Position numbers and translations under genes: made by a program | In this document: positions 45,053-53,289 of the stretch, piece after piece | How the letters are laid out: the number at the start of each line of letters is the position of its first letter | How positions within the stretch are numbered: position 1 is the stretch's first letter | Origin: an uncultured Lachnospiraceae bacterium | Lineage (GTDB): Bacteria; Bacillota; Clostridia; Lachnospirales; Lachnospiraceae | Assembly: GCA_910586005.1 (NCBI GenBank) | Contig: CAJUHG010000002.1 | Location: 30,937 to 94,936, forward strand | Direction of reading: 5' to 3' | DNA length: 64,000 bases | Notes under the pieces: model-generated | What the model saw: the letters and a program-made list of their open reading frames with translations, nothing else | The model's database searches: none | Told to the model about the DNA's origin: nothing

Positions 45053-46603
45053 ATGGCAATTAGAATTTCTGGATTAAATTCAGGTCTTGATACAGATTCT
45101 ATTGTGCAAGAGTTAGTATCAGCGTATCGTACAAAACAGGATAAATATACAAAGGCGCAGACAAAGCTTTCTTGGAAACAAGATGCTTGGAAAGAGATGA
45201 ATACAAAGATTTATAATTTTTATTCTAAGTCTTTATCTAATATGCGTCGTGCAGGTAATTTTACAAATAAGAAGATTACTACAGTATCTGACAGCACCAA
45301 GGCGAAAGTAACAGCCTCCTCAGGTGTAGTAAATGGAACCCAGACTTTAAAAGTAAATCAACTTGCAACAGCAGGTTATCTTACTGGTAAGAAATTAAAG
45401 ATTACAGATGAAGAAGGTAAAGAAGCAAAAATTGATTCTAAGACAACATTATCTGCATTAGGAGTAAAAGATGGAACTCTTAAGATAAAAGTTGGCAGTG
45501 AAGAGAAAACGGTTGAAGTAAAAGCCGATATGACAATAAGCGACTTTACAAAAGCTTTGCAGGAGCAAGGAGTTAAAGCAAATTTTGATGCTACACAGCA
45601 GCGATTTTTCTTATTTTCTGAGGAGAGTGGCAAGAGCAGCGATTTTAATCTTGTCGTTGATGATGCTGATTCTTTGGAGTTAGCAGAAAATCTTGGACTT
45701 GCAACTAAGCAAAATTATGAAGATGTTCATGGCGCTGGTTCTGCTACCAATGATATGGTATTTGCTGATAAATTAGACGCTACCAATGCAATTATAGAAT
45801 TAAATGGAGCCGTTTTTGAAGGAGAAAGTAATAGTTTTTCCATCAATGGATTAAATATTACTGCCTTAAGCAAAAGTGATGAGATGACAGTTACAACTGC
45901 AACAGATGTAGATGGCATTTACAATATGATCAAAGATTTCTTGAAGGAATACAATGAAGTGGTAAATGCTATGGAATCAGCATATAATGCACCTACTTCA
46001 AAAGGGTATGAGCCCTTAACAGATTCTGAAAAAGAATCTATGTCTGACAAGGAAATTGAAAAGTGGGAGACAAAGATTAAAGATTCTATTTTAAGAAGAG
46101 ATGATACCCTTCGCTCAGTCTTAAGTGGAATGTCTATGAATATGGCTAAAACTTTTGAAGTAAATGGCAAAAAATACAGTTTAGCATCTTTTGGGATTAA
46201 GACTGCTGGTTACTTTAATGCAGCAGAAAATGAATCTTATGCATATCATATTGATAATGATGCCTCTGATTCTGTTTCTTCCGCGAATGAGGATAGATTG
46301 CGCAAGATGATTGAAGAAGACCCAGATGCAGTAACTGGATTCTTTACACAGCTTGCAACAAAAGTATATGATAATTTGCATGAGAGAATGACTAGCAATC
46401 CTACTTTAAGTAGTGCTTATAAGGTATACAATGATAAGCAAATGAAAGAGGAGTATGATGATTATACTAAGACCATTAAAAAATGGGAAGAAAAATTGAA
46501 GGATATGGAAGATTATTATTATAAGAAATTCTCAGCGATGGAAACTGCATTGGCTAAATTGCAGTCTCAAACAAATTCACTTTCTTCACTGTTAGGTGGC
46601 TGA
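45053..46603 (+). CDS. fliD: Flagellar filament cap protein
   Basis: The 516-residue protein starts with the FliD N-terminus (IRISGLNSGLDTDSIVQELV) and ends in a coiled coil (KKFSAMETALAKLQSQ) with the SSLLGG tail. FliD pentamers or hexamers sit on the growing filament and fold incoming flagellin. AGGAGG precedes the ATG by 7 bp. It sits between flaG and fliS as in most flagellated Firmicutes. Confidence 0.95.
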   Translation: MAIRISGLNSGLDTDSIVQELVSAYRTKQDKYTKAQTKLSWKQDAWKEMNTKIYNFYSKSLSNMRRAGNFTNKKITTVSDSTKAKVTASSGVVNGTQTLKVNQLATAGYLTGKKLKITDEEGKEAKIDSKTTLSALGVKDGTLKIKVGSEEKTVEVKADMTISDFTKALQEQGVKANFDATQQRFFLFSEESGKSSDFNLVVDDADSLELAENLGLATKQNYEDVHGAGSATNDMVFADKLDATNAIIELNGAVFEGESNSFSINGLNITALSKSDEMTVTTATDVDGIYNMIKDFLKEYNEVVNAMESAYNAPTSKGYEPLTDSEKESMSDKEIEKWETKIKDSILRRDDTLRSVLSGMSMNMAKTFEVNGKKYSLASFGIKTAGYFNAAENESYAYHIDNDASDSVSSANEDRLRKMIEEDPDAVTGFFTQLATKVYDNLHERMTSNPTLSSAYKVYNDKQMKEEYDDYTKTIKKWEEKLKDMEDYYYKKFSAMETALAKLQSQTNSLSSLLGG

Positions 46604-46620
46604 TAAGGAGGACATAAAAG

Positions 46621-47007
46621 GTGATAGCAAACAGAGGATATGATGCCTATGCCAAAAACAAAATATTAACAGCTTCCCCGGCGGAGCTGACTTTGATGTT
46701 ATATGAAGGGGCAATTAAGTTCTGTAATATTGCAATTGCCGGAATTGAAGAAAAGGATATAGAAAAAGCACATAATAATATAACAAAAGTAGAAAATATT
46801 ATTACAGAATTTTTGTCTACACTGGATCATAAATACCCAGTAGCCACAGATTTTGAAAATGTTTATAAATATTTAATGGACCGCTTGCTAGAGGCTAATC
46901 TAAAAAAAGATAAAGAGATTCTAGAAGAAGTTTTAATGCATTTGCGTACCATGCGCGACACTTGGAAAGAAGTTATGGAACAGAACAAGGCGACAAAGGC
47001 GAACTAG
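46621..47007 (+). CDS. fliS: Flagellin export chaperone
   Basis: The 128-residue helical protein (GYDAYAKNKILTASPAELTL, then NITKVENIITEFLSTLD) is FliS, which binds the flagellin C-terminus before export. The start is GTG at 46621 with AAGGAGG ten bases upstream. It is followed immediately by a fliT-like gene. Confidence 0.95.
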   Translation: MIANRGYDAYAKNKILTASPAELTLMLYEGAIKFCNIAIAGIEEKDIEKAHNNITKVENIITEFLSTLDHKYPVATDFENVYKYLMDRLLEANLKKDKEILEEVLMHLRTMRDTWKEVMEQNKATKAN

Positions 47008-47008
47008 T

Positions 47009-47485
47009 ATGGAAAATGATTATTTAAATATTATGATTCAAAGTCTGCAAAAGAAAGTAAAGATTTTGGATAAAATTATTGAAATGAATAAAGAGCAACA
47101 TCAAATTTTAAGTAAAGAAGAACTAGATTCAGAGGCCTTTGAGCAGAATGTTCAGGAAAAAAGTGATTTGGTGGAGCAAATTAATTTCCTGGATGAGGGT
47201 TTTGAGGATTTATATGACAGAATCAAAACTGTAATTAAAACAGAAAAACAGGAACATAAAGAAGAAATTTTAATTTTAAAACAATTGATTACAGAAATTA
47301 CAGAGAGATCTGTCAACATTCAAAGTGAGGAAGTGCGGAACCGTAAGTTAGTAGAGATGCGTTTTTCACAGGAACGGAAGAAGGTTAGAAATATGAAAAA
47401 CTCCTCTACAGTGGCAAATCAGTACTATAAAACTATGACAAAATTGAATCATATAGATGCTCAATTTATGGATAGGAAGAAATAG
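47009..47485 (+). CDS. FliT/FlgN-like flagellar chaperone candidate
   Basis: The 158-residue, highly charged, almost wholly helical protein has no membrane segment. Its place directly after fliS (one base between stop and ATG) is where fliT lies in many genomes. Length and coiled-coil character also fit a FliT or FlgN-type chaperone. Sequence similarity to FliT is weak by eye, so the name is positional. The last residues are basic (MDRKK). It ends the operon before a strong terminator. Confidence 0.6.
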   Translation: MENDYLNIMIQSLQKKVKILDKIIEMNKEQHQILSKEELDSEAFEQNVQEKSDLVEQINFLDEGFEDLYDRIKTVIKTEKQEHKEEILILKQLITEITERSVNIQSEEVRNRKLVEMRFSQERKKVRNMKNSSTVANQYYKTMTKLNHIDAQFMDRKK

Positions 47486-47534
47486 CAGTTATCTAAACTA
47501 AAAGTGAAATTATTTTTGTCATAATTGTTTTAGT

Positions 47535-47592
47535 ATGCTATCACCAAGAATACTTATGACTTTGCTCATAAGTTTCTAGGTGATAGCATTTG
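47535..47592 (+). terminator. Terminator of the flagellar operon
   Basis: ATGCTATCACC (47535-47545) pairs with GGTGATAGCAT (47579-47589), enclosing the inner stem CTTATG/CATAAG. The 3' side is only moderately T-rich. Confidence 0.7.
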
Positions 47593-47605
47593 TTATATGA
47601 TTCAA

Positions 47606-47743
47606 AAGGTATACTTATTGAACTATTAATGTTCAATAAAATATACTTGTTAAACTACTGATGTTCAATAAGGTATACTTATTGAACTACTAATGTTCAA
47701 TAAGGTATACTTATTGAACTACTAATGTTCAATAAGGTATACT
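47606..47743. repeat. 32-bp tandem repeat array, 4.3 copies
   Basis: Four full 32-bp copies start at 47606, 47638, 47670 and 47702, and a partial one at 47734. The unit is AAGGTATACTT followed by ATTGAAC-N7-GTTCAAT, a 7-bp inverted repeat. Copies three and four are identical; copy two has several changes that break the left arm. There are no spacers, so it is not a CRISPR. Possible roles: protein-binding array or hairpin cluster. Confidence 0.85.
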
Positions 47744-47901
47744 CTCTGGGCATTCCAAGATGGTTATGTATATCTGAAAAATCAAAGAATATTTCTAATT
47801 AGAATAAAATAAGGATTAATTTGATAATTAGGAAAAATATAGAATAATTTTGGGAAATTTTAGTAAAAAAAATAAAAAAGTTATTTTATTTACTAAAAAT
47901 A

Positions 47902-47928
47902 TAATATATAAAATAATATAGTCGATAT
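47902..47928 (+). promoter_or_regulatory. Sigma-28-type promoter, element copy 1
   Basis: TAAT (47902-47905), 15 bp, GTCGATAT (47921-47928). The same spacing and boxes occur at 56927 and 63678. A conserved TTTACTAAAA lies just upstream (47889). Confidence 0.55.
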
Positions 47929-47934
47929 AAAAAT

Positions 47935-48011
47935 AGATAAGAAATCAGACAACGCAGGGAAGCGCTATACCGTAAGATTAAGAGGAATAGATGTGCGTCT
48001 ATTCCTTTTTT
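47935..48011 (+). ncRNA. Predicted small RNA, copy 1 of a three-copy element
   Basis: From the presumed start about seven bases after the sigma-28 box, the transcript would run ~75 nt and end at an intrinsic terminator: AGGAATAGA (47983-47991), TCTATTCCT (47998-48006), then T7. It carries CAGGGAAGCGCTATAC, with GGA at 47958-47960 and a second GGA at 47984-47986. No open frame with a ribosome site is present. The whole element (47889-48011) matches copies 2 and 3 in order and length. It is followed by 210 bp and then a glycosyltransferase gene. Role unknown. Confidence 0.55.
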
Positions 48012-48220
48012 GTATAGAAGAATGTGTTCAAGATTGTTGTTTTGAAAAAGTATATGAAACATATTTTTGTTTTTTTATGATAGGAAAGACCTTGTTATTA
48101 TGAAGTATTAAAGGATATAATTTTTCTAGAAAAGATATACTTATTCATAGTAGAATGAGTTATTGCTTCATAATTGTATTTACTATACAACAAAATATAA
48201 AGAATAATAAGAGGAAAAAA
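48012..48220 (+). other. Leader between small RNA copy 1 and the glycosyltransferase gene
   Basis: No gene. It contains GAAAGACCTTGTTATTATGAAG and following bases (48084 on), similar to 57053 onward in the matching leader of the next glycosyltransferase gene. GAGGAAAAAA is the ribosome site at 48211. Confidence 0.4.
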
Positions 48221-49807
48221 ATGAAAGAATTTTTACATCTGGTTGGAGAACTGATGAATCAGTTAGATTTAAAGTGTGAATATTGTGAGAATACTATAAT
48301 AAGTATGAAGGTAGCTTATGAGAAACTTTCTAAAGAGGAGAAACAAAAAAGTTTGGCGCTATTAGATGAGCTTCTTCAGGAAGATTATCATAGCTATTTT
48401 TTTATTATGTCTACATTATTAAAAGAATTAAAAGAAGAAGAAATTGCATTTTATATAGAAAAAATGTTAGGTTCTGATAAGGTTCCCTTATGGGAACGTA
48501 TTCATATCATGTATCAATTGAGAGCAACATTATTTTCTACTTTGATTATAAAAAATGAAACAAAAGAGTTTTGGAAACAAAAAGCTATTTATGAGAAGAT
48601 TTTGCAGAATATTGAAACAGAAATACAAGCAGAATATTCTTATATTTCATGGGAGCGTAGAGAAAAAAAGATTGTAATTATAGTAAATCAAATATTAAAC
48701 AATCTTCATGCACCTACTAGAAAATTAATTAGCATTTATAAATATTTTAAGGAACTTGGATATGATGTGCTAGTATATGTTTCTCATTATTCAGGGAAAA
48801 ATGAGGAAAATACTCTATGGTATCAGAGAATTATGTTCTCCAATCAAATGCCATCAACAAGTCCATTTTTACTAAGTATTGGTGATGGGGAAGAGATTTT
48901 AGGTTATAATTTGATGTTGCAATCAGAAAATTATTTGCAAGAAATAAGGAAAACGATGGATCTTATTTATGGTGAGCATGCACAGTTTGTATTTGAATTA
49001 GGGGAAAGAACCATATTAGCTGGTTTGTGTCATTCTTTTACCACCGTTGTAACGATGGGGTGTACCAAACAAATACCTATTACCAATGCACCAGTGATTG
49101 CTAGATATTTTGAGTATTCTAAGGAAGAAGAAAAATTATATCAACAGTGTATGGAGGATACACAGATAATCATAGATGTAAAACATGTGGAGAGTGATTT
49201 CCTGCGCAGTGATAAAAGTGAGACTAAAAGTGACAAAAGGCGAAAACTAGAGATAAAAGAAGAACAATTTGTTCTTATAATTGCTGGTAATCGTCTGGGC
49301 TCTGAATTAACAGAAAGTTTTTTGGAAATTTTGTCTAAAATTTTAGAGCAAAGCAAAAATTTAGTAGTTATGTTTATAGGAAATTTACAAGCGGGATTGA
49401 TAGAAAAGATAACAAATTCTTTTTGTATAGAACAAATACATTTTCTAGGATTTCGAGCAGATTTTCAAGATGTAATTTCAGCAGGAGATTTATTTTTAAA
49501 TCCACCTAGACAAGGAGGGGGAACGGGTGCTGCTTATGCGGGAGTGGAAGGGATACCTGTAGTTACTTTAGACCACTGTGATGTAGCAGCAACAGCTGGA
49601 GAAGAATTTATCTGTCAATCCATAGAAGAGATGCCCTCTCTCGTTTGGAAATATTATAGTGATAAAGAGTTTTATCAAAAACAAAAAGAAATTATCAAAA
49701 ATAGAATTCAAAAGTTGCTAGAAACAGATGGACTTGAAAATTTTAGAAAGTTATGTGATTTTATACAACAAATTACATTAGAGAAGGAAAAAGAAAATGA
49801 AACATGA
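48221..49807 (+). CDS. GT-B glycosyltransferase with island-specific N-terminal domain
   Basis: About 528 residues. The first ~180 are helical and begin MKEFLHLVGELMNQ. They are shared with the gene starting at 63875, so two paralogues flank the island. The C-terminal half is a GT-B fold: EKIVIIVNQIL for the N lobe, then FVLIIAGNRLG, IHFLGFRADFQDVISAGDLFLNPPRQGGGTGAAYAG and EGIPVVTLDHCDV, where GT4/GT41-type enzymes bind the nucleotide. It probably glycosylates flagellin, given position and sigma-28 element. The ATG at 48221 has a proper ribosome site; the 22 codons upstream do not. Confidence 0.75.
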   Translation: MKEFLHLVGELMNQLDLKCEYCENTIISMKVAYEKLSKEEKQKSLALLDELLQEDYHSYFFIMSTLLKELKEEEIAFYIEKMLGSDKVPLWERIHIMYQLRATLFSTLIIKNETKEFWKQKAIYEKILQNIETEIQAEYSYISWERREKKIVIIVNQILNNLHAPTRKLISIYKYFKELGYDVLVYVSHYSGKNEENTLWYQRIMFSNQMPSTSPFLLSIGDGEEILGYNLMLQSENYLQEIRKTMDLIYGEHAQFVFELGERTILAGLCHSFTTVVTMGCTKQIPITNAPVIARYFEYSKEEEKLYQQCMEDTQIIIDVKHVESDFLRSDKSETKSDKRRKLEIKEEQFVLIIAGNRLGSELTESFLEILSKILEQSKNLVVMFIGNLQAGLIEKITNSFCIEQIHFLGFRADFQDVISAGDLFLNPPRQGGGTGAAYAGVEGIPVVTLDHCDVAATAGEEFICQSIEEMPSLVWKYYSDKEFYQKQKEIIKNRIQKLLETDGLENFRKLCDFIQQITLEKEKENET

Positions 49808-49946
49808 TACCATATGTGGAGATTAATTTAGAAGAGAGAATGCAAGATATGTAGGAAAAAATATTTTGGTATTACCATTGTATCCAGAATTACCTTATGA
49901 AGTGATAGATGAGATATGTTCTGTGATAGAAAATTGTGTAAAGTAA
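49804..49946 (+). pseudogene. Remnant of a DegT/DnrJ/EryC1-type sugar aminotransferase
   Basis: Starting in the last bases of the glycosyltransferase gene, ATG at 49804 opens IPYVEINLEERMQDM, resembling the first residues of PLP-dependent sugar aminotransferases, and ends at TAG (49852). In another frame, 49854-49946 encodes ILVLPLYPELPYEVIDEI and then a stop, which is the typical C-terminus of the same family. Several hundred codons with the lysine and fold are gone. This is a deletion scar, suggesting the island once made an aminosugar at this place. Confidence 0.65.
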
Positions 49947-50156
49947 AATTTAACCTTATCAAGATAGTCTCCCGCTTCTATGTCACAGAGACATAAGCAC
50001 ATGAACGAGGACTTGCTTGTGAAAAAATTTTAAATATTAAAGCAGTTCTTAAGAGAAAATGAGTTCTTTAAAATTTACTTTAAAATATTATATGAATATG
50101 TTTTTTGTAATCAATAAAAAATGGAAAAGTTTGATGTTTGGAAGGATTTATAAGAT
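49947..50156. other. Intergenic region with hairpin before the XRE gene
   Basis: Together with the remnant above this makes a 349-bp gap without an intact gene. It holds a hairpin TATGTC-acaga-GACATA (about 49979-49994) within longer GCTT/AAGC arms. It also contains TTAACCTTATCAAG, similar to TTAGCCTTATCAAG just after the acyl carrier protein gene (56857). No clear promoter. Confidence 0.35.
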
Positions 50157-50999
50157 ATGGATCAAAAAAAGATGGGTAAAACTATTTCATTTCTTAGAAA
50201 ACAATTTAATATGACTCAGAAGCAATTAGCAAATAGACTAGGAGTATCAGATAAAACAATTTCTAAATGGGAAAATGGACATGGGGCACCAGATATTTCT
50301 GTTTTAACTAAATTATCAATTAGTTTAGATATAGATATAGAAAACCTTTTAGAAGGAAATCTGACATATCCTGATTTTAAATGGAAAGGAATTTTAGTTT
50401 TAAATTATCCAGAAAATATACACTCCTATATGATACTACAATCTCTACCAATCGTAGAGTTTCAGCTTAGTTTACTGATGCTTACTGGAATCAATCACAT
50501 TATAATCATAGGGATTGAGAATGAAATTGCATTTACTCGGGATATACTTGATATTGATAATTGTGGAATTCAAATAGAGTATGAGTGTGCAAATGTTGCT
50601 GATATGGAATCTATCAATGCTATTTTGGAAAGGAACAATTCTAGATATGGAATTATGATGATATATGGACTTGATTTCATATATGGAAAAGATCTCACAA
50701 AACTTTTTAGAAGAGTGATTTATAATAGTGAAAAACCTACAAGATTAGAAAATTATCAATATTTACCACTTTCCATATGTTTGTATCCACAAGGGACATA
50801 TAGAACGTTGAAAAATTTTGATATTCATAAGGAAGAAAGATTTGAAAAATTAATATTAAAAAGAGGAATTGTAGCTTTTCATATACAAAGTAGAGAAGAT
50901 TTGTGGGATGCATCTGTTTTGATTCATATTATAGAGCGTCATATGGGTGAAAGGATTGGCTATTTGAAAGATATAGCAGAAAGAAGAGGATTATTGTAA
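50157..50999 (+). CDS. XRE-family DNA-binding protein fused to a degenerate sugar nucleotidyltransferase-like domain
   Basis: Residues 1-65 are a Cro/CI helix-turn-helix (LRKQFNMTQKQLANRLGVSDKTISKWENG). The rest (about 75-280) follows the layout of nucleotide-sugar pyrophosphorylases. KGILVLNYPENIHSYMIL stands where KGIILAGGxGTRLxP would be, then PIVEFQLSLLMLTGINHIIIIG and a YGIMMIYGLDFIYG segment where the metal-binding Asp is expected. The glycine-rich catalytic loop and its Arg are lost, so it probably binds rather than makes a nucleotide sugar. It is likely a local regulator sensing the island's glycan precursor. It sits first in the modification cluster. Confidence 0.7.
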   Translation: MDQKKMGKTISFLRKQFNMTQKQLANRLGVSDKTISKWENGHGAPDISVLTKLSISLDIDIENLLEGNLTYPDFKWKGILVLNYPENIHSYMILQSLPIVEFQLSLLMLTGINHIIIIGIENEIAFTRDILDIDNCGIQIEYECANVADMESINAILERNNSRYGIMMIYGLDFIYGKDLTKLFRRVIYNSEKPTRLENYQYLPLSICLYPQGTYRTLKNFDIHKEERFEKLILKRGIVAFHIQSREDLWDASVLIHIIERHMGERIGYLKDIAERRGLL

Positions 51000-51200
51000 G
51001 AGAGAAAGATAGGGTATTCGAATGGTAGAGTGCAAAGGCATGAATATTATGAAATAATAGAGTAGAGGTTGAGAGAAAATAGAACAAAATAGGATTAAGT
51101 AAATTGCTGTGTTTCGCATGGTGTGCACAAAAATACCTTTGATATTTTTTATTCTCTCATAGAACAGAAAATAAATATATAGTGAAGGTGATTCTGATTT
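51000..51200. other. 201-bp gap before the acetyltransferase gene
   Basis: No gene. GAGAGAA near 51071 can pair with TTCTCTC near 51154 at a distance; A/T-rich promoter-like sequence follows. GAAGGTGAT is the ribosome site of the next gene. Confidence 0.3.
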
Positions 51201-51875
51201 ATGATTTTATTTATTTATGGTACAGGAGGAGCAGGAATCGAAGTATACGATCTTGCAATAAGGAATAATAAATTAAACAAAAAATATTCAGCAATTTATT
51301 TCATTGATGATTTTTTAGATGAAATAGATTATTATGGTACAAAAACAATCCATTTTACATCTTGTAAGGAATATATGAAAAATGAGGATGCTGAATTTAT
51401 TATTGCAGTTGGGGAACCAGCAGCGCGTAAGAAGCTATTTGATAAAGTCAAATTGGCGGGTTATTCCCTAGCAATTTTAATTGATAAAACTGCTATTATT
51501 TCAGATACAGCAAAAATATCAGAAGGTTGTGTTATCAATGCATATGCAATTGTTTCGTCAGAAGTGGTTGTGAAAGAAAACTGTTTTGTGATGTTTCAAG
51601 CAATTATAGGGCATCATGCATTTATTGAGAATAACTGTGTAATTTGTCCAAAAGCTACAGTTGGGGGGCATAGTAGAGTTGGAATGCAAACATTTTTGGG
51701 ATTAGGTTCTTCTATGATACAAGGAGTAAATATTGGGAATCAAGCAATTGTAGGATTGGGTTCTATGGTATTTAGGAATGTAGAGGATGGTACTACTGTG
51801 ATAGGAAATCCCGCAAGATTGACAAAAGGAAACAGTGAACATAAAGTTTTTGTTAATTCTAATAATAGTAAATGA
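51201..51875 (+). CDS. NeuD/PglD-like sugar O- or N-acyltransferase
   Basis: The 224-residue protein has an N-terminal nucleotide-binding fold (LFIYGTGGAGIEVYDLA) and a C-terminal left-handed beta-helix of hexapeptide repeats (about 95-205, for example AIVSSEVVVKENCFVMFQA, IGHHAFIENNCVICP). The candidate catalytic His is in GHHAFI. Relatives acetylate aminosugar precursors of sialic, legionaminic or bacillosamine-type sugars. Its stop overlaps an ATG (ATGA) before the dehydratase-like gene. In this cluster it could transfer acetyl or another acyl group, possibly one carried by the local acyl carrier protein. Confidence 0.8.
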   Translation: MILFIYGTGGAGIEVYDLAIRNNKLNKKYSAIYFIDDFLDEIDYYGTKTIHFTSCKEYMKNEDAEFIIAVGEPAARKKLFDKVKLAGYSLAILIDKTAIISDTAKISEGCVINAYAIVSSEVVVKENCFVMFQAIIGHHAFIENNCVICPKATVGGHSRVGMQTFLGLGSSMIQGVNIGNQAIVGLGSMVFRNVEDGTTVIGNPARLTKGNSEHKVFVNSNNSK

Positions 51876-51892
51876 TAGTTAGAGGTGAAAAA

Positions 51893-52384
51893 ATGGAAGA
51901 TAATAAAAAAAATGTGTTGTCCTTTGATGCTTATGAGTTGCAGAAATATGAACCTAATAGATATCCTTTTTTATTTATTGATAGAGTAACAGAATGTGTG
52001 CCAGGCGAATATGCAAAGGGATATAAAAATTTGACTAATAATGAATGGTTTTTTCCTCATCATTATGAAGGACATCCCTTTATGCCAGCAGCTATACAGA
52101 CAGAATCATTAAGTCAAATGCTGACAATTGCATTTACCACGCTTCCTAACATAGATAATGTAGACGTAGTAGGATCTAGTTGGAGTGCAAAATTTCACAG
52201 AGAAATTCATCCAGGTGATAGATTAGACATTGAGGCGTTTGTAAAATCATATTCTAGAGGTTTGGGAAAAGGATATGCAAAAAGTTACGTTGATGGAGAA
52301 CTTGCCTGTGAAATAGAAGTGACAATGGTAATACCATGTGAGTTCAACAAGTATAAGCCTAAAAAAAAGGCTGAGGAAAGATAA
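51893..52384 (+). CDS. FabZ-like hotdog-fold hydroxyacyl-ACP dehydratase
   Basis: About 163 residues with the FabZ pattern RYPFLFIDRVTECVPGEYAKG, then FFPHHYEGHPFMPAAIQTES, where family members have F.GHFPG.P.MPGVL..EA. The catalytic His and the Glu of the second active-site motif are in place, but the PG pair is changed to PA. It probably dehydrates a 3-hydroxyacyl thioester on the cluster's acyl carrier protein. The start at 51893 fits GAGGTG upstream better than the ATG at 51872. It is followed one base later by a FabG-like gene. Confidence 0.75.
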   Translation: MEDNKKNVLSFDAYELQKYEPNRYPFLFIDRVTECVPGEYAKGYKNLTNNEWFFPHHYEGHPFMPAAIQTESLSQMLTIAFTTLPNIDNVDVVGSSWSAKFHREIHPGDRLDIEAFVKSYSRGLGKGYAKSYVDGELACEIEVTMVIPCEFNKYKPKKKAEER

Positions 52385-52385
52385 T

Positions 52386-53141
52386 ATGCTTACAGGAAAA
52401 ACAGCTATTATAACAGGGGCAAACAGAGGAATTGGATTAGCAACCGTTGAAGTGTTTGCAGAACAAGGTGCAAGCATTTGGGCATGTGCACGTACAAAAT
52501 CTGATGAATTTGAGGATAAAATAAAAGAAATATCAAAGCAAAATAAAGTAACAATAAGTCCAATTTATTTTGATGTAACAGAAGAAGTAGCAGTTAAGAA
52601 TGCGATTAAGATAATTGGTAAAAATTCAAAATCTATAGATATACTTGTCAATAATGCTGGTATTTCAATAGAAAGACTTTTTAGTATGACTTCATCTGAA
52701 ATAATACAAAAAACAATGAAAGTCAATTTTCTATCACAAGTACTTTTAAGCCAACTTATATCACGATACATGATGAAAGCAAAAACAGGAAGCATTGTAA
52801 ATATTGCATCTGTTGCAGGATTAGAAAATGAACAAGGCGGGATTGCCTATGGAAGCAGCAAAGCTGCTGTTATATTCTCAACCAAAACAATGGCACTTGA
52901 ATTAGCTTCATATGGAATAAGAGTAAATTCTGTTTCCCCTGGTTTTATTGGCACAGATATGTGGAAAAACCGGAACAGTGAAATAAGAGATAAAATTTTA
53001 AGTGAAACACCACTTGGTCGAGAAGGAACACCAAGAGAAGTTGCGAATGCTATACTATTTCTTGCTTCAGATATGTCATCCTATATGACAGGAGAAAATA
53101 TTGTAATAGATGGAGGTAGAAAGGGGAATAGAAGAGGTTAA
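52386..53141 (+). CDS. FabG-like short-chain dehydrogenase/reductase
   Basis: 251 residues with the classical SDR features: cofactor loop TGANRGIGLA, NNAG motif (LVNNAGIS), catalytic Ser (IVNIASVAG) and YGSSKAA with Tyr and Lys, then PGFIGTDMW. It ends SYMTGENIVIDGG. It resembles 3-oxoacyl-ACP reductases, in line with the adjacent dehydratase and acyl carrier protein. A sugar-oxidising role is also possible. The ATG at 52386 has AGGAAAG upstream; the longer in-frame start lies inside the previous gene. Confidence 0.85.
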   Translation: MLTGKTAIITGANRGIGLATVEVFAEQGASIWACARTKSDEFEDKIKEISKQNKVTISPIYFDVTEEVAVKNAIKIIGKNSKSIDILVNNAGISIERLFSMTSSEIIQKTMKVNFLSQVLLSQLISRYMMKAKTGSIVNIASVAGLENEQGGIAYGSSKAAVIFSTKTMALELASYGIRVNSVSPGFIGTDMWKNRNSEIRDKILSETPLGREGTPREVANAILFLASDMSSYMTGENIVIDGGRKGNRRG

Positions 53142-53289
53142 GATAAAATTATTTGATAAAGAAAAGGTAGTTAAATGTTATAAAATATTTTAAATTGAAT
53201 TGGCAAATTTAAAGTAAGGATATACAAATTTTATATTAGATAACTGAGTTTACTATTTGTTATATGTATTATCATAAAGGGTAAATAAT

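Noticed and set aside
47606..47743. CRISPR array
   Set aside because: The 32-bp units follow each other without spacers and no cas gene is in the window.
53142..53289. Possible hidden gene before neuB
   Set aside because: Very AT-rich, stops in all frames, no ribosome site except that of neuB itself.
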